Below, one piece after another: positions 44,533 to 53,726 of a stretch of 64,000 nt of DNA. The notes under the pieces were generated by a model, which saw only the letters and a program-made list of their open reading frames with translations, did not search any database and was not told the DNA's origin. The stretch is from positions 2,480,001 through 2,544,000 of the forward strand of contig NZ_CP020105.1 in the NCBI RefSeq assembly GCF_002067135.1, given 5' to 3'. The stretch comes from Spirosoma rigui. GTDB taxonomy: Bacteria > Bacteroidota > Bacteroidia > Cytophagales > Spirosomataceae. Each line of letters begins with the position of its first letter. The first letter of the stretch is position 1. Position numbers and translations under genes: made by a program.

Positions 44533-46371
44533 TTATTGCAGAATCTCCTGCATGTTGTTCAGACGCTTGTAGACGCTATCGGTCCGGTTGATCAGGTCGT
44601 AGTGGTTACCCCGTTCAACGATTTCACCCCCTTCCATAATCAGAATCTCGTCGGCTTCCTTGATGGTGCTCAGCCGGTGGGCAATAACAAGCGTAGTCCG
44701 GCCTTCCATCAGGTTGTCCAGCGCTTCCTGAACGGACTTTTCAGATTCGACATCCAGCGCCGATGTGGCTTCGTCCAGAATAAGGATGGAGGGCTGCTTG
44801 AATACCGCCCGGGCAATACTCAGCCGCTGGCGCTGGCCACCACTCAGCCGTACCCCCCGGTCTCCGATGTTGGTGTTATACCCGTCTTCGGTGTCCATGA
44901 TGAAGGCATGAGCGTTGGCTACTTTGGCCGCAGCTATGACGTCTTCCAGGCGCGCGTCCGGCTGCCCGAGCGCGATATTATTAAAGATCGTATCGTTAAA
45001 GAGAATAATTTCCTGGGTAACAAAGCTCATCTGCCGGCGCAGGGAGTCCATCGTGTAGTTGCTGACATCAACACCATCAATATAGACATTCCCCTGGGTG
45101 GGTTCGTAGAAGCGGGGAATCAGATCGGCAATGGTTGATTTACCGACGCCCGATGGACCAACGAGCGCAATCTTCCGGCCTTTCTCCATCCGGAAGCTGA
45201 TATTTCGGAGAACGGGTTTGTCGCCATACTGGAAACTGACGTTTTCAAAGACGACGTCCCGTTTAAACCGTTCCAGCACAATGGCATCGGGTTTATCCTC
45301 GATCTCGATTGGTTTGTCGAGCAGTTCCAGAATTCGCTCGCCGGCGGCCTGTCCCTGCTGGATGTTGGTGAGGGCAACCACAATTGCCTTGGCCGGCCGG
45401 ATCACCTGGGAAAAAATGGCGATGAACGCAATGAACGAACTGGCCTGCAGGTTACTCTCGCTGTTGAGGACCAGGCTACCGCCAAAAACCAGAATACACG
45501 CTACGACGAAGACCCCCGATGCCTCGGAAAAAGCGGGAGCCAGCTCCCGCCGTTTAAAGCCTTCCAGACTGGCTTTCCGGTAAAAATCGTTTTCGAAGCT
45601 GAAACGCTGAAGGACAAATGGTGTTGCGTTGAACGACCGGATGATCCGCATACCCATTAACGTCTCATCCATGAGTGTGAGCATGCGCCCCATCGACGAC
45701 TGGACGTCCTGGGCTTCTTTCTTGAGTCGCTTGGTGACGGCGGCAATCCCAACCGCCGATACGGGGATGATGACGAGCGTAAATAGCATCAGCTTGGGCG
45801 AAATCAGAAAGAGCGCCACAAAATAGCCGATCAGCATGTAAGGCTCCTTAAACACTACCTCAATCGAGCTGGCCGCCACCCCTTCAATCGCGTAAACGTC
45901 GCCGTTGAGCCGGGAAAGCAGATCGCCCTTGTGCTCTTTGGTGAAGTAACCCAGGTGTAAGTGGTTTATTTTGGCAAACAGCGCTTCGCGCAGCCGTTTG
46001 ACGAGCAGTGTGCGGGCCCCCAGCAGGCAGCGTTGGGCCAAAAACCGGAACAGGTTGGTCATGACCACGGCAACCACGACCATCCCCGCCAGGAAGTACA
46101 GGGCGTAGATAGGATTGGTGGTTTTGAACTCGTAGATCAGGTGGTAGAAGATCGTTTTAAAATAGTCGCCGGACAGGCGAAACTCCGGCATCGATGCATA
46201 CTTGGCGGCATCGGCCGTGTTGATGGGATCGAACAAAAAATTAAGCAGTGGAATAATCAACGCAAACTGGAAGATGTTGAAAAACACACTGATAATGGTA
46301 AAGAAAAAGAACGGGATGATGAATTTTCCATAAGGCTTGGCAAAGGCCATGAGCCGTTTATACACTTTCAT
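44533..46371 (-). CDS. ABC transporter, fused permease/ATPase (MsbA-like exporter)
   Basis: A 612-residue half-transporter. Six helices in the N-terminal ~340 residues (including an early 'FIIPFFFFTIISVFFNIFQFALIIPLL' type TM1 region) precede the ATPase: Walker A 'GPSGVGKST', Q-loop 'MSFVTQEIILFND', signature 'LSGGQRQRLSIARA', Walker B 'ILILDEATSALD' and H-loop 'VIAHRLSTI'. It works as a homodimer, flipping lipids or exporting glycolipids. Located among glycosyltransferases, so lipid-linked glycan export is plausible. It shares direction with the adjacent GT4 at 46448. Confidence 0.94.
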   Translation of the reverse strand: MKVYKRLMAFAKPYGKFIIPFFFFTIISVFFNIFQFALIIPLLNFLFDPINTADAAKYASMPEFRLSGDYFKTIFYHLIYEFKTTNPIYALYFLAGMVVVAVVMTNLFRFLAQRCLLGARTLLVKRLREALFAKINHLHLGYFTKEHKGDLLSRLNGDVYAIEGVAASSIEVVFKEPYMLIGYFVALFLISPKLMLFTLVIIPVSAVGIAAVTKRLKKEAQDVQSSMGRMLTLMDETLMGMRIIRSFNATPFVLQRFSFENDFYRKASLEGFKRRELAPAFSEASGVFVVACILVFGGSLVLNSESNLQASSFIAFIAIFSQVIRPAKAIVVALTNIQQGQAAGERILELLDKPIEIEDKPDAIVLERFKRDVVFENVSFQYGDKPVLRNISFRMEKGRKIALVGPSGVGKSTIADLIPRFYEPTQGNVYIDGVDVSNYTMDSLRRQMSFVTQEIILFNDTIFNNIALGQPDARLEDVIAAAKVANAHAFIMDTEDGYNTNIGDRGVRLSGGQRQRLSIARAVFKQPSILILDEATSALDVESEKSVQEALDNLMEGRTTLVIAHRLSTIKEADEILIMEGGEIVERGNHYDLINRTDSVYKRLNNMQEILQ

Positions 46372-46447
46372 TCGTTGGTCGTAATGTAAATAAATTCACC
46401 CATCCATAGTTGGAAAAGGTGCTTTTGGCTGGTGCGTAGCGGTTATT

Positions 46448-47503
46448 TTACCCGAGCAAAGATCGGTAAACGTCCAGGTATTTACGAGCCGAGTCTTCCC
46501 AGTTGAACGTAGCACTGTACGCTTTCATTGCTTCCTGGATGTGACTGCCCGCTTTGTTGTAGTGCGACATCCCGGCCTGAAAATCAGTATGCATGTTGTT
46601 GAAATCCTGAAAATAAAAAGCGAGGTCTTTCCCGATTTCGGTCATGGCCGTGTGCTTCGATAAAAATACGGGCTTGCCAACGGACATGGCTTCGGTAATG
46701 GGTAAACCAAAGCCTTCGGCGAGCGATGGCATGACCAGGGCCTGGCAGTTGTGATAGTACCAGGATTTTTCGCCTTCTGTCACTTCATTGATCAGGTGTG
46801 TCCGGTCCTGAACGTTCAGCTCCGACGCCTGCTGCCGAATAAAGTTTGCGTAGGTTTTGTCGCCGTGCCGTCCCGCCAGTACCAGTTCCATTGAAGGGTT
46901 ACTCTGCAGCAATGGCAGGATGCGATGCTGGTTTTTCTGCCGGACGATGGTACCGATGTTGAACAGAAAAGGAACGGCCGGGCGGTACGATTTTTCTTCC
47001 AGTATAGGCTTGGTGAGCCCGTTGGTGCCGTTGTAGATCACATGCACCGGCCGGTTCCCCACATCACAGTATGTGAGTACATCATTGCGGGTAAATTCAG
47101 AAATGCACACGATGGCATTGCTTCGGTTGATGTTTTCCTGCAGGTGCCTGAGGTTCCGGGTTTTCTTCCGGTCCGGCATATCCTCGTAAAGGAAGTTGAG
47201 GTCATGAATGGTCAGCAACACCTTGATCTTCCTGTTGCGACGGGGCAGGTAATTCGAGCTCTGGTACGTGCAATGCCATAAATGGTACTGGCTGACCGAG
47301 GGCATGAAAAACTTTTGCAGCGACTGCTGGGGTAGCGTGGGTACCGATGGGCCAAACGTAGAGGGTACGTGGCTCGGCATGAAAACCGATATTTTTTCCT
47401 GCGTGCTGTGCTGCATCAGGGCTCTTCCCAAATTGAGACAAAAGTAGTACAGGCCCGTATTGGCGTACTTCATTCGTTCGCAGTCGAAGATGATCTTATT
47501 CAT
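46448..47503 (-). CDS. Family 4 glycosyltransferase
   Basis: A 351-residue GT-B enzyme. 'DCERMKYANTGLYYFCLNLG', 'LLTIHDLNFLYEDMP', 'NAIVCISEFTRNDVL', 'PFLFNIGTIVRQKN' (donor domain) and 'LVMPSLAEGFGLPITEAMSVGKPVFLS' (Glu-x7-Glu motif; shown as EGFGLPITE). It is a clear paralogue of the divergently oriented gene at 47754. It precedes the ABC transporter in the same direction with a 76-bp gap. Donor unknown. Confidence 0.9.
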   Translation of the reverse strand: MNKIIFDCERMKYANTGLYYFCLNLGRALMQHSTQEKISVFMPSHVPSTFGPSVPTLPQQSLQKFFMPSVSQYHLWHCTYQSSNYLPRRNRKIKVLLTIHDLNFLYEDMPDRKKTRNLRHLQENINRSNAIVCISEFTRNDVLTYCDVGNRPVHVIYNGTNGLTKPILEEKSYRPAVPFLFNIGTIVRQKNQHRILPLLQSNPSMELVLAGRHGDKTYANFIRQQASELNVQDRTHLINEVTEGEKSWYYHNCQALVMPSLAEGFGLPITEAMSVGKPVFLSKHTAMTEIGKDLAFYFQDFNNMHTDFQAGMSHYNKAGSHIQEAMKAYSATFNWEDSARKYLDVYRSLLG

Positions 47504-47753
47504 AACGTAGGTTGATAAGCTGAGCAGAAAAGTTTGATACGAGCGTCATAACGAAAAATAAATGCCTGCCTACGGGAGTTCAATAAACATAATAGTTTGT
47601 CTATAGTTTGAGGAGTCTATTAGCTGGTAGAAGGGTTGGAAAATAGCCGCAGTAATATTTTTTCTCAGGTAAAATACAGGCTCAAACCCGATAATATTGC
47701 ATAAATCGACATTATCTGAGGGTATGAACCCCCTAAATCTGCAAACTCAACGT
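47504..47753. other. A+T-rich intergenic region between divergent GT4 paralogues
   Basis: Roughly 250 bp of lower G+C than the flanks. No ORF or stable hairpin stands out. The octamer ATAGTTTG occurs twice (about 47588-47618), which could be part of promoter elements, but no exact TTG-N19-TAnnTTTG was found. Confidence 0.4.
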
Positions 47754-48827
47754 ATGTCTCATATTATATTAGATTGCAACCTGATGAAGTATTCACATTC
47801 CGGGTTGTACCACTATTGCCAGCATCTCGGCGATCACATCAATCAGCTGCTCCAGGCCGAGGAAAAGCCCCCCGTGCAGATGTATTTGCCCCCCCGGCGC
47901 AAGCTGAAACTGCACACCGAGCCGTACCATCTGGTTGAGCAGCGCTGGCACAAGCTGTTCCGGCCCTTTCTGAAAGACTGCCTGATTTGGCACGCTCCCT
48001 TTCAATCCGGGCGGATCATCCCCAACAAAAAGCGCTATCCCCACATCAAAGTGGTGCTGACCATTCATGATTTGAACGTACTCCACGAAGGAAAGCCGGC
48101 CGACGTGCAGCAGAAAAGTATTGCCCATACGCAGTCGCTGATTGCTCAGAGTGACGCCATTGTCTGCATCTCGGAAGCCACCCGGACCGACGTCCTGGCT
48201 CACTGCGACGTTGGCAGCAAGCCCATACACGTGATCTATAATGGGTTGAACAAGGTGCCGCAACAGGTAGGCGAGCCTGTTGCCTACAAGCCTGACCGGC
48301 CGTTTTTGCTGGGCATTGGCTACCAGAACAAGAAAAAGAATTTTCACGTCCTGCTGCCGTTGCTTCGGTCAAATCCTGACCTGGAACTGCTCCTGGCGGG
48401 CCATCACGACGATCCGGCCTATGTCGACCAGATGCGGCAAGTGGCGCAACGTATGGGTGTGGCTGATCGGCTGCACCTGCTTGGAACTGTTTCTGAAGCC
48501 GACAAAGCGTGGTACCTGAACCATTGTCAGGCGTTTCTGCACCCCTCGCTGGCAGAAGGATTTGGGCTACCGGTTATTGAAGCGATGCAGTTTGGCAAGC
48601 CCGTGTTTTTGTCAACGACGACCTCATTACCGGAAATAGGGGGAGATGCCGCTTTTTACTTTCCTGATTTCGAAGCCGAAACGGTTCAGCGTGTTTTTGA
48701 ACAGGGCATGGCTGCCTACGCGCAGACGCCGAACGCCGAAACTGTTATTCAGCAGCATGCGGCACGCTTTACGTGGGAGAAAAGTGCCCGGCAGTACGTT
48801 GCCGTTTATAATTCGCTATTAAGCTGA
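47754..48827 (+). CDS. Family 4 glycosyltransferase (paralogue)
   Basis: A 357-residue GT-B enzyme. The start is set at ATG 47754 because 'MSHIILDCNLMKYSHSGLYHYC' aligns with the N-terminus of the divergent paralogue; earlier starts (TTG 47697, ATG 47724) would add unaligned residues. 'VVLTIHDLNVLHEGKP', 'DAIVCISEATRTDVLAHCDVG', 'PFLLGIGYQNKKKNFHVLLPL' and the Glu-x7-Glu 'AEGFGLPVIEAMQFGKPVFLS' follow. The pair arose by duplication and inversion. It probably acts in the same glycan pathway with a different linkage. Confidence 0.9.
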   Translation: MSHIILDCNLMKYSHSGLYHYCQHLGDHINQLLQAEEKPPVQMYLPPRRKLKLHTEPYHLVEQRWHKLFRPFLKDCLIWHAPFQSGRIIPNKKRYPHIKVVLTIHDLNVLHEGKPADVQQKSIAHTQSLIAQSDAIVCISEATRTDVLAHCDVGSKPIHVIYNGLNKVPQQVGEPVAYKPDRPFLLGIGYQNKKKNFHVLLPLLRSNPDLELLLAGHHDDPAYVDQMRQVAQRMGVADRLHLLGTVSEADKAWYLNHCQAFLHPSLAEGFGLPVIEAMQFGKPVFLSTTTSLPEIGGDAAFYFPDFEAETVQRVFEQGMAAYAQTPNAETVIQQHAARFTWEKSARQYVAVYNSLLS

Positions 48828-48868
48828 GGATCAGGAGCACGCAAGCCCGATACCTGCTTGGCCTCTGG

Positions 48869-49444
48869 TCAGTACGTTCTCAGTACCTTCAGCCGGTGAT
48901 TCTTGTTGAGCTTAACGCGTGGATTACTAATGAGGTGGAAGAGAATACCGCTGCCGAGCAATGTGCCCACTACCGGTAACGTATTAGCGTAGAACCCCTG
49001 CTGATTGACGATGTCAGCAATGAGATAAACACCCCCGGCAATGGGAAAGAGTGACCCGGCGGCTGTCACAAATGGAATCCGGCGGTGCAGGTAAAATCGC
49101 TGAATATCGGTAAAACGAAAGGTTACCGGCTCATCGCGGTTCATCACTTCATTGGCCATCAGCACCGTGAACGTACTGTCGGTTACGTCATAAAGCTGCT
49201 CCCGGTATTTTTTGCCACCTGCCTTGAAATGAATCTCGTCGCCCTCAAAAAAGCGGTACCGGTGAAAACCGCCCAGGGCGTGGTTCACATCCAGAGCCAA
49301 ATAGCGGGAGGGGCGGATCAGGGCCGAATAAGCGGTGCCCCGACGTTGCAGAAGTTGTTCAGTCGTAAGCGTGTCACGGGGTTGGGCGTAGGCGAGCGAC
49401 GCGAAGAAGGACAACGTCAGAAAGAGAAAAAGGCGGACGTTCAT
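48869..49444 (-). CDS. Exported hypothetical protein
   Basis: I do not recognise a family. The 191-residue protein has a signal peptide (MNVRLFLFLTLSFFASLAYA, cleavage before QPRD). A middle polar domain ('YRFFEGDEIHFKAGGKKYREQLYDV', 'DEPVTFRFTDIQRFYLHRR') is followed by two hydrophobic segments at about 125-145 and 152-172. The 'GDEIHFKxGGKKYREQLYDVTD' pattern looks like a small beta-domain seen in Bacteroidota envelope proteins. It follows the terminator of the MuiA-like gene. Confidence 0.7.
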   Translation of the reverse strand: MNVRLFLFLTLSFFASLAYAQPRDTLTTEQLLQRRGTAYSALIRPSRYLALDVNHALGGFHRYRFFEGDEIHFKAGGKKYREQLYDVTDSTFTVLMANEVMNRDEPVTFRFTDIQRFYLHRRIPFVTAAGSLFPIAGGVYLIADIVNQQGFYANTLPVVGTLLGSGILFHLISNPRVKLNKNHRLKVLRTY

Positions 49445-49459
49445 GGGGTATGAATGAAA

Positions 49460-49504
49460 AAAGCAGACGGTCTTGGCTAAAGTAAGCCCTAAACCGCCTG
49501 CTTT
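49460..49504 (-). terminator. Intrinsic terminator of the MuiA-like gene
   Basis: On the minus strand AAAGCAGGCGGT pairs with ACCGTCTGCTTT with one mismatch, followed by TTTTTTC. It lies 27 nt after the stop at 49532. Confidence 0.7.
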
Positions 49505-49531
49505 GTTTCTTCCTGATGAACGATCCCGCCT

Positions 49532-51166
49532 TTATTGCGTCAATGTTCGGCCTTTGGGATACTTAATTTCGTAGCGGAACGACAGAGCGCGGTTTTCGCC
49601 GGGCTGCAACGTCACACGGTACGTTAACTTACCGGTTTCCGGGTTCAGTTCGGCACCGCCCGCGTCGGTCAGCGATACATCAATCCGGCTGTCGGTCGAG
49701 ACGGGGATCTGGTCATAAACGGTCAGGCTAACGGGCTCCTGACGGGTATTACGCAGGCTGATCCGGTAGGCGTGGCCTTCGCGCTGGTTGCTGCCCAGCG
49801 TTTTGCGGCTGTTCACATCTTCGATCTGCTCGCGTTTGGCAATGATTCGTTTGTCGCGTCCCAATGAGAGCGACAACGTATCTTTTGCTTCGGCCAGGAT
49901 CACCTGCGATTCGCCGACGAACGTACCTTCAAAATAAACCCGGGCAACGCCGTTAAGCAGATTCAATTTATCCCAGCCCGTAATCTGCGCCGTCAGGAAG
50001 GCATCGGTATCCAGTTTGGGCGTCAGTTCGTAGCGGTACGTAGCAGGCAGGTCGGAGGTCTGAATATCGACCAGCTGCGACCGCCCGTTCGTCAGAATCG
50101 TATACGGAATGGCAATGACGAAGCTTACGTTGGTGGGCTGATCGACGGCCTGGGTGACGCTGGCCGTCGTTTCCAGCTGAGCGGGGGCTGCCGCAGCTTC
50201 GTCGGCGCTCATGGTTTTCATACTACGGCGTACGCCCTCGTAACCCACGCTGACATTGGGTAGTACAACCGGCGGCTTCGGCTCGTAAAAGCCAACGTAG
50301 TCGGTTCCCAGTTCGGGTTGAGAGCCGGGTAGCGCCGGGTTCGCCGTCGACAGTGTCAGCCGGACGTTCTGCCAGTCGAAGCCGGTATTCTGGTAAACCT
50401 GCGCTTTGTAGGCCAGTGAAGCGGAGCTTTTGGTGTCGCGCACCCGAACGTCGTAGACGGGTGTCCAGCCTGCATTTCCTACGATGTAGTTGAGGTTCAG
50501 GTCGATCGTTGTTCGGCTGCGGGCAGTGAGTGTCACTTCTATTTCACCCACGGGGCGTTCGCGTTTGGCGTTCTGCTCCTTCACCTGAGCCTCGAGTCGG
50601 TCGACGTGTTTTTTCTGCTCCACCATCCGGCGGTTCAGTACGAGTAGCTCCTGGCCAATTTTGGTGAGCCGTTCGCGGTAAAAAGCGGCCATATCAGTGA
50701 TCTGTTTCACCGTCGCCCCCGCGTCCTTTCCGCCCACCTGTTTGTTGGCCAGAATCAGCTTTTTCTCTTCCTGTAAAACATCTTCCTGCACAGTGAGAGC
50801 CTCATAGGCTTCACGGTTGATGCGCAGCGAATCTTCCAGCCGTTGCAGCGACGCCGGTTTGCTGGCTTTGGTCAGGAAGTTGGTACGAAACTGAACACCC
50901 TGTATAACTGCATCGCCCTTACCCGCCACCTGAATACTCTGTGGATCGGTCTGGGCGGGGGCGTTCTCAATGATCAGTCGGGTGGTACCGGCGTTGACGG
51001 TAGCCGTAGCCCGGGCCGAAAGCTGGGCGCGGGTCAGAAAAACCGTCACCTGCTCGAGTTTGGCGTCAATACGTTGTTCGCCGTCGGGCTGCTCACGGCT
51101 AACCTGGGCGATACTAACACTGTAGATAAGATGGGCAAGAACTACTGCCGGGATGAATCGATTCAT
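49532..51166 (-). CDS. MuiA-like protein (DUF4140/DUF4139), exported
   Basis: A 544-residue protein with a signal peptide (MNRFIPAVVLAHLIYSVSIA). The N-terminal DUF4140 region ('VTVFLTRAQLSARATATVNAG') leads into a coiled coil (about 110-205, rich in Glu/Lys/Leu heptads). A C-terminal DUF4139 beta-domain follows ('NAGWTPVYDVRV', 'QNTGFDWQNVRLTLSTANP', 'YRISLRNTRQEPVSLTVYDQIPVS'). This is the 'mucoidy inhibitor MuiA' family, whose function is unclear. A segment 'LPNVSVGYEGVRRSMKTMS' in the middle carries a low-complexity stretch. Divergent from the dehydrogenase gene at 51343. Confidence 0.88.
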   Translation of the reverse strand: MNRFIPAVVLAHLIYSVSIAQVSREQPDGEQRIDAKLEQVTVFLTRAQLSARATATVNAGTTRLIIENAPAQTDPQSIQVAGKGDAVIQGVQFRTNFLTKASKPASLQRLEDSLRINREAYEALTVQEDVLQEEKKLILANKQVGGKDAGATVKQITDMAAFYRERLTKIGQELLVLNRRMVEQKKHVDRLEAQVKEQNAKRERPVGEIEVTLTARSRTTIDLNLNYIVGNAGWTPVYDVRVRDTKSSASLAYKAQVYQNTGFDWQNVRLTLSTANPALPGSQPELGTDYVGFYEPKPPVVLPNVSVGYEGVRRSMKTMSADEAAAAPAQLETTASVTQAVDQPTNVSFVIAIPYTILTNGRSQLVDIQTSDLPATYRYELTPKLDTDAFLTAQITGWDKLNLLNGVARVYFEGTFVGESQVILAEAKDTLSLSLGRDKRIIAKREQIEDVNSRKTLGSNQREGHAYRISLRNTRQEPVSLTVYDQIPVSTDSRIDVSLTDAGGAELNPETGKLTYRVTLQPGENRALSFRYEIKYPKGRTLTQ

Positions 51167-51294
51167 GTTACTGAGGGGGATCGTTATCCCATAGACCCTA
51201 TTAGGTAGGCATTCGTTTAATCGGCCTTCGTAAATGAAGTGGCGGGGAGGTTGGGTCTGGGTTCGTCTGGGCCCGGGGAATGAATTCGTCTGGA

Positions 51295-51314
51295 CCCACG
51301 AATTTATTCGTGGG
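51295..51314. promoter_or_regulatory. 20-bp palindrome in the promoter region of the dehydrogenase gene
   Basis: CCCACGAAT-TT-ATTCGTGGG is a perfect 9-bp inverted repeat, 15 bp upstream of the -7 box at 51330. It would fall near -48 to -29 of the predicted start and could be an operator for a dimeric regulator. Confidence 0.45.
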
Positions 51315-51329
51315 CTGGTAATCGGTACG

Positions 51330-51337
51330 TATTTTTG
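51330..51337 (+). promoter_or_regulatory. -7 box 5 nt before the dehydrogenase ATG
   Basis: TATTTTTG, an exact TAnnTTTG match, followed by CGCCC and ATG 51343. Suggests a leaderless transcript. Confidence 0.45.
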
Positions 51338-51342
51338 CGCCC

Positions 51343-52410
51343 ATGATTACCGCTCCCCAACTCCGAACGTTTACCGAACAAATATTTAGTGCCATCGGCT
51401 GCTCCGACGCCGATGCCCGTCTGGCTGCCGATGTCCTCGTTAGTGCCGATCTGCGGGGTGTCGACTCCCACGGGGTGGCCCGGCTACCGGGCTATGTCCG
51501 GTTGTACGACAATGGCCGTATCAACCCCAACCCCAATATCCGCATCGTCCACGAAACACCTTCCACCGCTGTCGTCGATGGCGACCGGGGACTGGGTCTG
51601 GTTGTGGGGCCGTGGGCTATGCAGGTCGCCATCGAGAAAGCCCGGGTTGCCGGAACCGGCTGGGTGGCGGTGCGTAACTCCAACCACTTCGGCATTGCTG
51701 GTTACCACGCGCTCCTGGCCGCCGACCACGACATGATCGGGCAGGCCATGACCCATGCCGCTCCGCTGGTAGCTCCCACGTTTTCGCTGGACAAGCTCCT
51801 GGGAACCAATCCCATTGCTGTAGCAATTCCGGCCGCTACGGAACCAACGTTCCTGGCCGACTTTGCTTCCACGGCGGTGGCTTACGGAAAACTGGAGATC
51901 CTGCAGCGCAAAGGACAGGATATTCCCGAGGGCTGGGCGCAGAATGCCGCTGGCGAGATCACGACCGATGCCAATGCCATCCGCAACGGCGGGGCGCTGT
52001 TGCCCCTGGGCACCGACCGCGAGCATGGATCGCACAAAGGCTACGGGCTGGGCGCCATCGTCGATATTTTTTCGGGTGTGCTGTCCGGCGCTAACTACGG
52101 GCCGTGGGTGCCGCCATTTGCTACGGCAGGTTTCATGCAGGCCAACGAGGGTGTTGGTCAGGGCACCGGCCACTTTTTTGGTGCGATGCGGATCGATGCA
52201 TTCCGGCCTGCCGACGAATTTAAGACGCACATGGACACCTGGATTCAGCGATTCCGGCAGGCAAAAGCCGTGGAGGGAAAGCAGGTGTTGATCCCCGGCG
52301 ACCCCGAGCGCATGATGGAAGCCGAACGGCTGGCCAACGGGATACCCGTTGTTGAACCCGTCGTGAAAAGCCTGGAAGAACTGGGTGAGCGATTTGGGGT
52401 GCGCCTGTGA
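51343..52410 (+). CDS. Ldh family (type 2 malate/L-lactate/ureidoglycolate) oxidoreductase
   Basis: A 355-residue NAD(P)-dependent dehydrogenase of the non-Rossmann Ldh2/MDH2 family. 'ADLRGVDSHGVARLPGYV' contains the catalytic His (SHG), 'VAVRNSNHFGIAGYHAL' and 'LGTNPIAVAIPA' are cofactor-site motifs, and 'GSHKGYGLGAIVDIFSGVLSG' is the family's C-terminal mark. Likely substrates are malate, lactate, ureidoglycolate or 2,3-diketogulonate; sequence does not decide. It precedes an AKR by 68 bp. Confidence 0.92.
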   Translation: MITAPQLRTFTEQIFSAIGCSDADARLAADVLVSADLRGVDSHGVARLPGYVRLYDNGRINPNPNIRIVHETPSTAVVDGDRGLGLVVGPWAMQVAIEKARVAGTGWVAVRNSNHFGIAGYHALLAADHDMIGQAMTHAAPLVAPTFSLDKLLGTNPIAVAIPAATEPTFLADFASTAVAYGKLEILQRKGQDIPEGWAQNAAGEITTDANAIRNGGALLPLGTDREHGSHKGYGLGAIVDIFSGVLSGANYGPWVPPFATAGFMQANEGVGQGTGHFFGAMRIDAFRPADEFKTHMDTWIQRFRQAKAVEGKQVLIPGDPERMMEAERLANGIPVVEPVVKSLEELGERFGVRL

Positions 52411-52478
52411 ACCTCTTTTGCCCAAGCCCGTTACACCTACTACGACTAAACGACTGATTCCTTACTCTTCTACGTTTT

Positions 52479-53465
52479 ATGCAGCACCGAACACTCGGCA
52501 AAACAGGCTTTTCCATTTCCGAAATCAGCCTCGGTACCTGGCAGGTAGGCGGCAAATGGGGCGACCCATTCAGCCACGATAATGCCGACCGGATTCTGAA
52601 CACAGCGGTGGATGCCGGCATCAATTTCATCGACACCGCAGATGTCTACGGGGACGGCGAAAGCGAAAAAGCCGTTGGCCGGCTCGTACAGTCGCGGTCA
52701 GAGCGTATCTACGTCGCTACCAAATGCGGCCGTCGCCTGCAACCCCACACCAGCGAAGCCTACCAGCCCGCCGTACTCCGGAAATTCGTTGACGACAGCT
52801 TACGGAATATGGGTCTTGATACGCTCGACCTTATTCAGCTACACTGCCCACCCACGGACGTTTTCTACCGACCCGAGATCTTTGAGGTATTCGACCGGCT
52901 GAAAGACGAAGGTAAAATTCAGCATCTGGGTGTCAGTGTCGAGAAAGTCGAAGAGGGTCTGAAAGCGATCGAATTTCCGAACGTAACGACCGTACAGATT
53001 ATTTTCAATATGTTCCGGCAGCGCCCGGCCGAACTGTTTTTCTCCGAAGCGCAACGGCGTAATGTGGGCGTCATTGTCCGGGTACCCCTCGCCAGCGGCT
53101 TGCTGACGGGGAAATTCGACCGTAACACGACCTTCTCCAAAGAGGACCACCGTAACTTCAACCGCGACGGAGCCGGGTTCGACAAAGGCGAGACTTTTTC
53201 GGGCGTCGACTACGAAACGGGTCTGGCCGCTGTCGATGAGCTACGGCAAATTTTTCCCGGCGATGCGAACCTGGCTCCTGATGCGCTGCGCTGGATCCTG
53301 ACGTTCGATGCAGTGAGCTGTATTATTCCCGGCGCGTCGAAACCGGAGCACCTGACATCCAATCTCCAGGCGGCAGAACGCCCTGCCCCGACACCCGATC
53401 AGCTGGCAGCCGTGAAAGCCGTTTACGAGGAGCGAATAAAAAAAACGGTCCATTATCTGTGGTAA
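52479..53465 (+). CDS. Aldo/keto reductase
   Basis: A 328-residue AKR. Tetrad: Asp52 and Tyr57 in 'FIDTADVYGDG', Lys82 in 'VATKCGRR', His122 in 'LIQLHCPP'. The C-terminal 'CIIPGASKPEHL' is the cofactor phosphate site. The 'RTLGKTGFSISEISLGTWQVGG' N-terminus is typical of AKR11/YdhF-like enzymes. Probably cotranscribed with the upstream dehydrogenase. Substrate unknown. Confidence 0.93.
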   Translation: MQHRTLGKTGFSISEISLGTWQVGGKWGDPFSHDNADRILNTAVDAGINFIDTADVYGDGESEKAVGRLVQSRSERIYVATKCGRRLQPHTSEAYQPAVLRKFVDDSLRNMGLDTLDLIQLHCPPTDVFYRPEIFEVFDRLKDEGKIQHLGVSVEKVEEGLKAIEFPNVTTVQIIFNMFRQRPAELFFSEAQRRNVGVIVRVPLASGLLTGKFDRNTTFSKEDHRNFNRDGAGFDKGETFSGVDYETGLAAVDELRQIFPGDANLAPDALRWILTFDAVSCIIPGASKPEHLTSNLQAAERPAPTPDQLAAVKAVYEERIKKTVHYLW

Positions 53466-53726
53466 TGGGTACGTTTTTCTGCCGATTTTCCGCGAAGTGA
53501 GTCGGTTTTGTTCACCGTCCATCCCGGTAAAAAAAGGAGCCCTCCGGCCCTGTCTTTCAACGGGCTGGCGAAATAAGCCGTTACCTGAAACCGGCGACCG
53601 GGCTCAGCTGACCAGCCGCCGAAGCGGCCCAGTACCGGGCGTGCCTCCTTGATAGTTTGATCTGCCTAATGAACTGTTGACTAAATCTATATTTGGTCTT
53701 TTTTGCGATTTGCAATATATTGTTCC

